The notes under the pieces: model-generated
What the model was told of the DNA's origin: nothing
Seen by the model: the letters and a program-made list of their open reading frames with translations, nothing else
Database searches by the model: none
Translations under genes and position numbers: made by a program
From: JALYNX01 sp040902845
GTDB lineage: Bacteria > Actinomycetota > Acidimicrobiia > Spongiisociales > ZC4RG35
Length of the DNA stretch: 64,000 nt
Direction: 5' to 3'
Assembly: GCA_040902845.1 (NCBI GenBank)
Contig: JBBDWM010000029.1
Span: 1-64,000, forward strand
Part shown: positions 32,932-40,416 of the stretch, piece after piece
Position numbering within the stretch: position 1 is the stretch's first letter
Layout: every line of letters begins with the position of its first letter

Positions 32932-33414
32932 ATGTTCGTATTGGGAATCGATCCCGGGTTGTCCGCCACCGGTTATGGGTTGGTGGAGGGGACCAATCCA
33001 CCGACCGCCAGATTGGCCGGTGTCATCAGAACCGCTGTCGACCTTCCCATGTCCGAGCGTCTCGCCGAGTTGCATCGGGGGCTCACCAGCGTCGTCGTCG
33101 AGGCCAAACCCGATGTCATCGCCATCGAGAGCATCTTCACCAATCGCAACCTGCAAACTGCGATCTCCGTCGGCCGGGCGTCCGGAGTGGTTCTCCTCCT
33201 CGCCGCCCAGGCCGGGTTGCCCGTTTTCGAATATGTCCCGACCGCGGTGAAGTCGGCCATCACCGGGGACGGATCTGCGGGCAAGGCACAGATCCAGGAG
33301 ATGCTGGCCCGCCTCCTTCATCTCGCAGAACCACCGCGACCGGCTGACTCTGCCGACGCTCTCGCCGTCGCCCTCTGTCATTTACGGGTTGCCCCACTGG
33401 AGGCGAGGCGATGA
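32932..33414 (+). CDS. ruvC: Holliday junction endodeoxyribonuclease RuvC
   Basis: A 160-residue RNase H-fold resolvase that nicks Holliday junctions. Catalytic acids are in LGIDPGLSATGYG (Asp7), IAIESIF (Glu) and the C-terminal DSADALAVALCH (Asp pair). The region TNRNLQTAISVGRASGV contacts DNA. ATG at 32932 follows a TACTGT box by 10 nt and lacks a Shine-Dalgarno sequence. ruvA overlaps its stop by 4 bp. Confidence 0.97.
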   Translation: MFVLGIDPGLSATGYGLVEGTNPPTARLAGVIRTAVDLPMSERLAELHRGLTSVVVEAKPDVIAIESIFTNRNLQTAISVGRASGVVLLLAAQAGLPVFEYVPTAVKSAITGDGSAGKAQIQEMLARLLHLAEPPRPADSADALAVALCHLRVAPLEARR

Positions 33415-33980
33415 TCGGGCGGCTGCGCGGGATCCTGGTCTCGAGGCGGGGAGAAGTGGTTTGTATCGAGGTGGCCGGTGTTGGTTACGACGTCACCATG
33501 ACCCCGCGAGGCATGGCCTCCATTCCCGGGATCGGGGAAGAAGTGGTGATTCACACCCACACTCATGTCCGTGAAGACGAGCTGAGTCTCTTCGGGTTTG
33601 TGTCCGAACCCGATCGGGATCTGTTCCGGGTCCTATTGGGTGCCGCCGGGGTAGGGCCCAAGTTGGCCCTGGCCATGAGCGCGACCCTCACCCATGACGA
33701 GATAGTCCGCGCCATCGTCACCGAAGACTCCGATGCCCTGACCGCGGTGCCAGGTGTCGGGAAGAGGGGAGCGCAGAGAATCGTCCTCGAATTGGCGCCG
33801 AAGCTCGCCGGCCGAGACGCCGATGTGTTCGGCTCACCGGCAACCGTGACGGTGCGGCAGGCTCTGGAGGGTCTTGGATACTCCACCGAGGAGATCAACG
33901 GAGTCGTTTCCGAGCTCGATCCCACAACCACGATCGAGATCCAGATCAAGACCGCCCTACGGGCGCTCGGTCGGAGGTAG
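33411..33980 (+). CDS. ruvA: Holliday junction helicase subunit RuvA
   Basis: A 189-residue protein that binds Holliday junctions as a tetramer and loads RuvB. It has the N-terminal OB domain (MIGRLRGILVSRRGEVVCIEV...IHTHTHVREDELSLFGF), tandem helix-hairpin-helix motifs (LLGAAGVGPKLALAM and LTAVPGVGKRGAQRIVLEL) and the C-terminal UBA-like domain (VRQALEGLGYSTEEINGV). It overlaps ruvC by ATGA and precedes ruvB by 4 nt. Confidence 0.97.
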   Translation: MIGRLRGILVSRRGEVVCIEVAGVGYDVTMTPRGMASIPGIGEEVVIHTHTHVREDELSLFGFVSEPDRDLFRVLLGAAGVGPKLALAMSATLTHDEIVRAIVTEDSDALTAVPGVGKRGAQRIVLELAPKLAGRDADVFGSPATVTVRQALEGLGYSTEEINGVVSELDPTTTIEIQIKTALRALGRR

Positions 33981-33984
33981 CCCT

Positions 33985-34998
33985 ATGCGTGAGGACAGTC
34001 TTCTCAACCCGATCGCCGAGACCGAAGAGGAAATCACTCTCCGCCCCAAGCGCATCGAGGAGTTCATCGGCCAGAACCGGGTGCGAGAGCGCCTCCGGAT
34101 CTCCCTGGAGGCGGCGCACAAAGAGGGCAGGGCCCTCGATCACGTCCTCCTCAGCGGCCCGCCCGGTTTGGGCAAGACGACCCTTGCCGGGGTCATCTCC
34201 CACGAGCTGGGGGTCACGATGCGGGTGACCTCAGGGCCGGCGCTGGAGCGACCCGGAGATCTCGCCGCCATTCTCTCCAATCTCGACGACGGGGATGTGT
34301 TCTTCATCGACGAGATCCATCGTCTGCCCCGGGCAGTGGAGGAGATCCTCTACCCGGCGATGGAAGACTTTCAGCTCGACATCGTCCTTGGCAAGGGCCC
34401 TACGGCTCAGTCGATCCGTCTCGACCTTCCCCGGTTCACCCTGGTGGGCGCAACCACAAGAAAGGGCAAGGTCACTGCACCGCTACGAGACCGTTTCGGG
34501 ATCGAGGAGCGTCTGGATTACTACGAGACCGAGGACCTCACCCGGATCGTGACCCGGTCGGCAGGGATCATCGACGTCGAGATCGATCCGATCGCCGCCG
34601 GGGTGATCGCTTCGCGAAGCCGGTCGACCCCGAGGATCGCCAACCGGTTGTTGGCCCGGGTTCGTGACTACGCGGTGGCCAGGGCCTCGGGTCTCATCGA
34701 CCCTGAAGTCGCCGACGAGGCGCTGGCGGTGTACGAGGTCGACCAACTGGGTCTGGACAAGGTGGACCGCGCGATCCTCGAAGCGGTGATCAACCGCTTC
34801 GGAGGGGGCCCGGTTGGGCTCTCCACTCTGGCTATCGCCGTCGGAGAGGAGCCGGAGACGGTGGAGGATGCCTACGAGCCTTTCCTGCTCCAGTCCGGTC
34901 TCCTCAAACGCACCCCACGGGGAAGGGTCGCCACCTCTCGGGCGTACGCCCACATGGGGTTGGATGAACCCGAGGGCCCACAGGGGACATTGCTCTAG
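33985..34998 (+). CDS. ruvB: Holliday junction branch-migration ATPase RuvB
   Basis: A 337-residue hexameric AAA+ motor. Walker A GPPGLGKTTL, Walker B FFIDEIHRLPR, sensor 1 TLVGATTRKG, arginine finger region APLRDRFGI and sensor 2 STPRIANRL are present. The C-terminal winged helix ends with LLKRTPRGRVATSRAYAHMG. ATG at 33985 starts 4 nt after ruvA; the frame extends upstream into ruvA, but the family N-terminus (LRPKRIEEFIGQ) fits the later start. Confidence 0.98.
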   Translation: MREDSLLNPIAETEEEITLRPKRIEEFIGQNRVRERLRISLEAAHKEGRALDHVLLSGPPGLGKTTLAGVISHELGVTMRVTSGPALERPGDLAAILSNLDDGDVFFIDEIHRLPRAVEEILYPAMEDFQLDIVLGKGPTAQSIRLDLPRFTLVGATTRKGKVTAPLRDRFGIEERLDYYETEDLTRIVTRSAGIIDVEIDPIAAGVIASRSRSTPRIANRLLARVRDYAVARASGLIDPEVADEALAVYEVDQLGLDKVDRAILEAVINRFGGGPVGLSTLAIAVGEEPETVEDAYEPFLLQSGLLKRTPRGRVATSRAYAHMGLDEPEGPQGTLL

Positions 34999-35001
34999 CG
35001 T
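34996..35001 (+). promoter_or_regulatory. -10-like box (TAGCGT) overlapping the ruvB stop
   Basis: TAGCGT shares its first three bases with the ruvB stop codon and ends 8 nt before the queA ATG, which lacks a Shine-Dalgarno sequence. A leaderless internal promoter is possible. Confidence 0.35.
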
Positions 35002-35009
35002 CTGTTCAC

Positions 35010-36023
35010 ATGCGGGTCTCGGACTTCATCTATCCCCTACCCGAATCTGCCATCGCCCAGGAGCCGATCGAACCAAGACACGACTCGAGGCTTCTCGATA
35101 CCCGGGATCTCAGCGATCACCGATTCCTCGACCTCCCTCAGCTTCTAGACCCGGGTGACCTCGTCGTGGTCAACGACACCAAGGTTCGCTCAGCGCGATT
35201 GGTCGGGGTGAAGACCGGGAGCGGAGGCAATGTCGAGCTCCTCGTACTGGGCCCGCTTCGAGATGGAAACTGGCAGGCCCTGGCCCGACCCTCACGACGC
35301 CTTCGGCCTGGAGTGCGCATCGAGTTCCCCGGATTGACGGCGACCATCGTCGAGGGGCCCGAGCATGGGCTGGTCACAGTCGACCTCGAAGCCGGGGACG
35401 TCGAGGAGGCTATTGAGCGCGCAGGTGAGATGCCCCTGCCGCCCTACTTCAAGGGCCACCTCTCCGACCCGGGTCGGTATCAGACCATGTTCGCCCGACT
35501 ACCAGGCTCGGCGGCGGCACCCACTGCCGGACTCCATTTCACAGACGAGGTGGTCGCCGGCTTGGCGAACAGGCGCATCGAAGTTGCGACGATCGACCTC
35601 CACGTCGGTGTCGACACTTTCCGACCGATGACCGTCGAGATGATCGAGGACCATCGAATGCACACCGAGTGGTGCGCGGTGCCCGAAGCCACCGTGGCCG
35701 CGGTCGCCGCCGCCCGGGCCCGTGGTGGCGCCGTGGTGGCGATCGGTACCACCGTCGTCAGGGCCCTCGAGTCGAGCGCCAGGCCCAATGGGGTGCTTAC
35801 CCCCGGCACCCGTGACACGGACCTCTTCCTTCGCCCCGGCTCGGAGTTCCAGGTGGTCGACACCCTGGTGACCAACTTTCACGTGCCCGGCTCGACGTTG
35901 ATGGTCCTGCTGGCAGCGTTCATGGGTGAGCTGTGGCGTGATGCCTACCGTCACGCCCTCGACAACAGCTACCGATTCCTGTCCTTTGGCGACGCCATGC
36001 TTGCTAGACGCCATGACCGATAA
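35010..36023 (+). CDS. queA: S-adenosylmethionine:tRNA ribosyltransferase-isomerase QueA
   Basis: A 337-residue enzyme that adds the cyclopentenediol of queuosine to preQ1-modified tRNA, using the ribosyl part of S-adenosylmethionine. Signatures: VVVNDTKVRSARLVG, MPLPPYFKGHLSDPGRYQTMFA, AAPTAGLHFTDEV, HVGVDTFRPM, the conserved MHTEW and NFHVPGSTLMVLLAAFMG. It is followed by tgt, the preceding step of the pathway, with an 11-bp overlap. Confidence 0.97.
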   Translation: MRVSDFIYPLPESAIAQEPIEPRHDSRLLDTRDLSDHRFLDLPQLLDPGDLVVVNDTKVRSARLVGVKTGSGGNVELLVLGPLRDGNWQALARPSRRLRPGVRIEFPGLTATIVEGPEHGLVTVDLEAGDVEEAIERAGEMPLPPYFKGHLSDPGRYQTMFARLPGSAAAPTAGLHFTDEVVAGLANRRIEVATIDLHVGVDTFRPMTVEMIEDHRMHTEWCAVPEATVAAVAAARARGGAVVAIGTTVVRALESSARPNGVLTPGTRDTDLFLRPGSEFQVVDTLVTNFHVPGSTLMVLLAAFMGELWRDAYRHALDNSYRFLSFGDAMLARRHDR

Positions 36024-37140
36024 TCGGCCGTTGAATATGGTGAGTTGGGTCGAGACGGCCGCGGACGGCGGTGCCCGCACTGGTTGGCTCCACACCCCCC
36101 ACGGCCCGGTCCGGACCCCCGCCTTCATGCCGGTGGGAACCAGGGCCGCAGTCAAAGCCGTCGATGGCGATGACCTGGCCGCAGTTGGCGCCGAAATCGT
36201 CCTGGCCAACACCTATCACCTGATGCTGCGACCGGGAGCCCGGGTAGTGGAGGAGATGGGAGGGCTTCATGACTTCATGGGCTGGCAGGGGCCGGTCCTC
36301 ACCGACTCGGGAGGCTTTCAGATCTTCTCCCTCGAGCCGATCATCGAAGAGTCCGGAGCCACCTTTCGCTCGGTGTATGACGGCTCGATCGTCACCCTGA
36401 CCCCCGAAGACGCGGTGCACATCCAGGAGCAACTGGGCCCCGATATCGCGATGGCCCTCGACATCTGTGTCGGGCTTCCAGCCGAGAGGAACCACGTGAA
36501 TGACGCGATGCAGCGAACCCTTCGGTGGGGGGAACGATGCCTCGAGGCGCACACTCGCACCGACCAGGCACTCTTTGGCATCGTCCAAGGGGGTGTCGAA
36601 CCCGATCTCCGTGTGGAAAGCGCGGCGAAAACCGCCGAAATGGGGTTCTCCGGGTTTGGGATCGGAGGGCTCTCGGTGGGGGAGAGCCCGGCCGAGAGGG
36701 ATGTCGCCCTGGAAGCAGCGATCTCTGCGTTGCCGGTCGACAAACCGCGCTACGTCATGGGTCTTGGCGATACCGAGGGTCTACTGCGGGCAATTGCCCG
36801 CGGCGCCGACCTCTTCGATTGTGTCATCCCTACCCGGCTGGCGCGTCACGGAAGGGCGTTGACAAGGACCGGTGATTTCAACGTCCGCCAGACTCGATTC
36901 GAAACCGACACCGGGCCCCTGGACCCCGAATGTCCCTGCCTCGCCTGCTCGCGATATTCGCGGGCCTACCTGCGTCATCTGGTGCGGATGAACGAGATCA
37001 CAGGATTTCGCTTGATCACGATCCACAACCTGCAATACACCCTGGGCCTGGTCTCTGGAGCGGCTGCGGCGATTGAAGACGGTCGGTTTGTTTCCTATCT
37101 CGAGAAAGTCCTGACTGAGCGTGCTCGCGGTTCGTCTTAA
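36013..37140 (+). CDS. tgt: Queuine/preQ1 tRNA-guanine transglycosylase
   Basis: A 375-residue TIM-barrel enzyme exchanging G34 for preQ1 in GUN-anticodon tRNAs. Catalytic Asp residues are in ANTYHLMLRPG...LTDSGGFQIFSL and FDCVIPTRLARHGRAL. The zinc site is CPCLACSRYSRAYLRHL with the following His. It starts at ATG 36013 inside the end of queA, so the two queuosine genes are translationally coupled. The longer frame to 35926 merely reads through queA. Confidence 0.97.
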   Translation: MTDNRPLNMVSWVETAADGGARTGWLHTPHGPVRTPAFMPVGTRAAVKAVDGDDLAAVGAEIVLANTYHLMLRPGARVVEEMGGLHDFMGWQGPVLTDSGGFQIFSLEPIIEESGATFRSVYDGSIVTLTPEDAVHIQEQLGPDIAMALDICVGLPAERNHVNDAMQRTLRWGERCLEAHTRTDQALFGIVQGGVEPDLRVESAAKTAEMGFSGFGIGGLSVGESPAERDVALEAAISALPVDKPRYVMGLGDTEGLLRAIARGADLFDCVIPTRLARHGRALTRTGDFNVRQTRFETDTGPLDPECPCLACSRYSRAYLRHLVRMNEITGFRLITIHNLQYTLGLVSGAAAAIEDGRFVSYLEKVLTERARGSS

Positions 37141-37194
37141 AGCTGGGCCATTGCCTAACCTCGTGCGGTCTGATTCACCCCACCGGAGGAGCCC

Positions 37195-37497
37195 GTGACC
37201 CACGTCGTTTTCGCGCAGGAAGCCGCTGCCGGCAGCAGTTGGACCTCACTCATTTTCCTAGGCCTCATGGTCGTTGTCTTCTGGCTATTCATCATCCGGC
37301 CGCAGCGTCGACGGGCTAAAGCTCAGCAATCTCTTGCCGACTCTCTCAGCGCCGGGCAGGAGGTGCGGACCATCGGTGGCATCCACGGCCGCGTGATCTC
37401 GGTTGACGAGGAGAGCGTCCTTCTTCAGGTCGAGGAGGGCAAGATTCGGGTCACCCGCCGCGCCATCGGTTCCCGTGTAGGAGGGGACGACTCCTGA
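37195..37497 (+). CDS. yajC: Preprotein translocase subunit YajC
   Basis: A 100-residue single-pass protein of the SecDF-YajC complex. A hydrophobic helix (SLIFLGLMVVVFWLFIIRPQ, about 20-39) ends in the diagnostic RPQRRRAK and is followed by the small soluble domain (GQEVRTIGGIHGRVISVDEE). GTG at 37195 is preceded by GGAGGAGCCC, a good ribosome site. A TAACCT box at 37156-37161 may be the -10 of the yajC-secD-secF operon. Confidence 0.95.
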   Translation: MTHVVFAQEAAAGSSWTSLIFLGLMVVVFWLFIIRPQRRRAKAQQSLADSLSAGQEVRTIGGIHGRVISVDEESVLLQVEEGKIRVTRRAIGSRVGGDDS

Positions 37498-37498
37498 C

Positions 37499-38911
37499 AT
37501 GACCCGGCGTGTCGTCGGTCTGATCGTTGTCTTAGCCGTGGCCTGGGGAGGGCTGGCCGCCGCCATCTACTTCGGGTTGACCCCGCTTCTCGGCCTCGAC
37601 CTCCAGGGCGGGACCGCCGTGGTGCTGACTGCACCCGAGGGCACCGACCCCGAGCTGCTCGAGGTGGCAACCCAGATCATGAACCGACGGATCGAGGAGA
37701 TCGGGGCGGTTCAGGAACCCGATATCCAGATTTCCGGTGACAACACTGTCATCGTTCAGCTCCCGGGTGTCGAAGACGAGCAACGGGCGATCGAAGCAGT
37801 CGGCCAGACCGGTGTCCTCTCGTTTCGACCGGTTTTGGGCGCCGTTGGTGGTGCGGTGGGGCCGTTGGCCGGCACCGGAACCCCCAACATCGACGACGAA
37901 ACCGGTCTGACCATCGAGGATGATCTGGAGGCCGAGACCTGGCTTCTCTACGAGGCGGCCACTCCTCAAGAGGTACTAAATCTGGGCCCGGCCGAGCTTC
38001 GGGGTGAGCATGTGGCCGATGCAGTGCCGGTGTTCGATGCCAATTCGGCCGTGTGGGCGGTGAGTCTGGACCTGACCTCCGAGGGCGCCGATCTCTTCGC
38101 TGACCTCACCGCAGAGGCGGCTTCCTACCCGGTCGGCGACCCCCGACGTCAGATCGCCATCGTTCTCGACGGCCATGTGGTGACTGCGCCGGCGGTGAAC
38201 CCATCGGTGTCCCCGGACACCGGGATCTCTGGTGGGCAAGCCCAGATCACCATGGGTCAGGGCTCGGACGCCCAACAGGAGGCCACCGATCTCGCGGTCG
38301 TTCTCCGCTATGGGTCGCTTCCCGTCGCCTTCGAGGTGTCAGCGGTGCGCAAGGTGTCGGGGACCCTCGGCGCCGACTCGCTTCAGGCAGGGGTCGTTGC
38401 CGGTCTACTCGGCCTGGCATTGGTTGCCATTGTCCTCCTACTCGCTTATCGATCACTTGGACTGGTGGCCATCATCGGCCTCAGCGTCTTTGCGACGGTC
38501 CTGATAACACTCTTTGGCTTGCTCGGACAATGGGTTGGCCTCACCCTCACCCTCGCCGGCGTCACCGGGCTCATCGTGTCGATGGGCATCTCCGCCGACA
38601 CCTACATCGTCTATTTCGAGCGGATCAAGGAGAAACTGCGCCAGGGCAACACTGTCGAGGAGTCGACAGCGGCCGGATTCAAAATCGCCTTCCGGACCAT
38701 GCTCACCGCCAACACCGTGAGTCTTCTCGGTGCGGTATTGCTGTGGGCCCTTGCCGTAGGCGCGGTCAAGGGATTCGCTATTTCACTTGGCATCGGGACA
38801 GTCCTTGACCTGGTGGTGGCCCGGATGTTCACGAGACGGGCGGCGGGTGTGCTGGCTGCGACCAAGCTCGGGTCTGGGGGCTGGTTCAGCATCGAAGGAG
38901 CCGCGAGATGA
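37499..38911 (+). CDS. secD: Protein translocase subunit SecD
   Basis: A 470-residue inner-membrane protein that, with SecF, uses the proton gradient to help complete protein export. The first helix (2-25) is followed by LLGLDLQGGTAVVLTAPEG and the large periplasmic P1 domain. From about residue 290 come five to six helices with the family's GVVAGLLGLALVAIVLLLAYRS, MGISADTYIVYFERIKEKLR and FRTMLTANTVSLLGAVLL. It starts 1 nt after yajC and overlaps secF by ATGA. Confidence 0.97.
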   Translation: MTRRVVGLIVVLAVAWGGLAAAIYFGLTPLLGLDLQGGTAVVLTAPEGTDPELLEVATQIMNRRIEEIGAVQEPDIQISGDNTVIVQLPGVEDEQRAIEAVGQTGVLSFRPVLGAVGGAVGPLAGTGTPNIDDETGLTIEDDLEAETWLLYEAATPQEVLNLGPAELRGEHVADAVPVFDANSAVWAVSLDLTSEGADLFADLTAEAASYPVGDPRRQIAIVLDGHVVTAPAVNPSVSPDTGISGGQAQITMGQGSDAQQEATDLAVVLRYGSLPVAFEVSAVRKVSGTLGADSLQAGVVAGLLGLALVAIVLLLAYRSLGLVAIIGLSVFATVLITLFGLLGQWVGLTLTLAGVTGLIVSMGISADTYIVYFERIKEKLRQGNTVEESTAAGFKIAFRTMLTANTVSLLGAVLLWALAVGAVKGFAISLGIGTVLDLVVARMFTRRAAGVLAATKLGSGGWFSIEGAAR

Positions 38912-39876
38912 GCGAGGCCGGATTCCTGCGCAGGATGGACCGTGGGGAGACGACGATTGATTTCGTCGGCCTTCGCCGCAGATGGTTCATTCTTTCGGCG
39001 ATATTCATCATCATCAGCCTGGGTAGCCTCGCCTTCCGACAGCTCAACCTCGGCATCGAGTTCGTAGGTGGAGTGGGGATCCAGGCACCGAACCCCGCCG
39101 GCGCCGACGTAGGTGAGATCCGTGACGCATTGAGCGAGGTCGGAGTGACGAGCCCGACCATTCAGCTTCTCGATGACGGGGCGGCGGTGCGGGTAACCAC
39201 GGAGGCGCTGGAAGGCGCTGCTGCGATAGATGCGGTTGGCGCTGTCGCCGAAGTGACCGGTGCCGATCGTTCCGAGATCTCGACTGAGGCAGTTGGCCCT
39301 AGTTTCGGAGCTCTCGTGGCCCAACGAGCTCTGTTGGCCTTGGGCGTGTTCCTCGGGGCCGTGGTCCTGTTCATCACCTGGCGTATGGAGTTCAAGATGG
39401 CGCTGGCCGCCATCGTCGCTGTTCTTCATGACCTGATCATGACCATTGGTGTGTACTCGATCACCGGGTTCGTCGTGACCCCGGCCACGGTTGTCGCCAT
39501 TCTGACCATCCTCGGGTACTCGTTGTATGACGGGGTCGTGGTCTTCGACAAGGTCGACGAGCTGGTGGAGATCGAAGACGACAAGACCTACACCGAGATC
39601 GTCAATATGGCGCTGAACCAGGTGTTGGCGCGATCCCTTTTCACCTCCCTGGCGTCGTTGCTTCCGGTCGGGAGCATCCTCATAGTCGGCAGCTTGATCC
39701 TCGGGGCCCCGACTCTCACCGAATTCGCTCTGGCATTGTTCGTGGGGCTGGCCGTCGGCACCTACTCCTCCATCTTTGTTGCGGCGCCTCTCCTGGCGGT
39801 CTGGAAGGAGAAGGAACAGCAGTGGCAGGAAAGAGCCCAGAAGTTGGAAAGACGGAAACGGGCGGGAAAGACCTGA
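38908..39876 (+). CDS. secF: Protein translocase subunit SecF
   Basis: A 322-residue partner of SecD with six helices. FVGLRRRWFILSAIFIIISLG is helix 1, then LNLGIEFVGGVGIQ. The pore-lining helices include AAIVAVLHDLIMTIGVYSI, ILGYSLYDGVVVFDKVDE and ALNQVLARSLFTSLASLLPV. In most SecF proteins the first motif reads G-I-D-F-x-G-G; here it is GIEFVGG. The 4-bp overlap with secD indicates coupled translation. Confidence 0.97.
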   Translation: MSEAGFLRRMDRGETTIDFVGLRRRWFILSAIFIIISLGSLAFRQLNLGIEFVGGVGIQAPNPAGADVGEIRDALSEVGVTSPTIQLLDDGAAVRVTTEALEGAAAIDAVGAVAEVTGADRSEISTEAVGPSFGALVAQRALLALGVFLGAVVLFITWRMEFKMALAAIVAVLHDLIMTIGVYSITGFVVTPATVVAILTILGYSLYDGVVVFDKVDELVEIEDDKTYTEIVNMALNQVLARSLFTSLASLLPVGSILIVGSLILGAPTLTEFALALFVGLAVGTYSSIFVAAPLLAVWKEKEQQWQERAQKLERRKRAGKT

Positions 39877-39884
39877 TCCGCCCG

Positions 39885-39890
39885 TAGAAT
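39885..39890 (+). promoter_or_regulatory. -10 box (TAGAAT) of a leaderless promoter for apt-rel
   Basis: TAGAAT, close to the consensus TATAAT, ends 7 nt before the GTG start of apt (39898) with no Shine-Dalgarno sequence. This is the clearest leaderless start in the window. Confidence 0.65.
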
Positions 39891-39897
39891 CACGGCG

Positions 39898-40416
39898 GTG
39901 GAACTCCTAACTGCCCTGATTCGCGACATCCCGGACTTTCCTGAGCCTGGTGTGGTCTTCAAGGACATCACACCGGTGCTCGCCGATGGGAAGGCCCTGA
40001 AGATGTTGGTGGACGCCATGGCCGCTCCCTTCGAAAACGCCGGTGTCACCAAAGTCGCGGGCATCGAGGCCAGGGGATTCACCCTGGCGACACCGGTTGC
40101 CGACCGGCTCGGCGCCGGGTTCATTCCGGTTCGCAAACCGGGAAAACTGCCCTTTGACACAGTCCGGGAGGACTACACCCTCGAGTACGGGACAGATGCG
40201 CTCGAAATCCATGTCGACGCCGCACATGAGGGGGAGCGGGTTCTCCTCGTCGACGATGTGATAGCCACAGGGGGCACCGCCGCAGCGGCCATCCGCCTTC
40301 TCCGGCGTGTCGGTGCCGAAGTGATTGGCATCTCGGTCTTCATCGAGCTCGCATTCCTGAATGGCGCCGACATGTTGGACGGTGTGCCGCTAAATGCTCT
40401 CGTTCGATACGACTGA
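39898..40416 (+). CDS. apt: Adenine phosphoribosyltransferase
   Basis: A 172-residue type I phosphoribosyltransferase that converts adenine and PRPP to AMP. It has the APRT pattern IRDIPDFPEPGVVFKDITPVL near the N-terminus, IEARGF, RKPGKLP and the PRPP-binding loop VLLVDDVIATGGTAAAAIRLL. It heads a unit with rel, whose ATG lies 23 bp inside its 3' end. Confidence 0.96.
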   Translation: MELLTALIRDIPDFPEPGVVFKDITPVLADGKALKMLVDAMAAPFENAGVTKVAGIEARGFTLATPVADRLGAGFIPVRKPGKLPFDTVREDYTLEYGTDALEIHVDAAHEGERVLLVDDVIATGGTAAAAIRLLRRVGAEVIGISVFIELAFLNGADMLDGVPLNALVRYD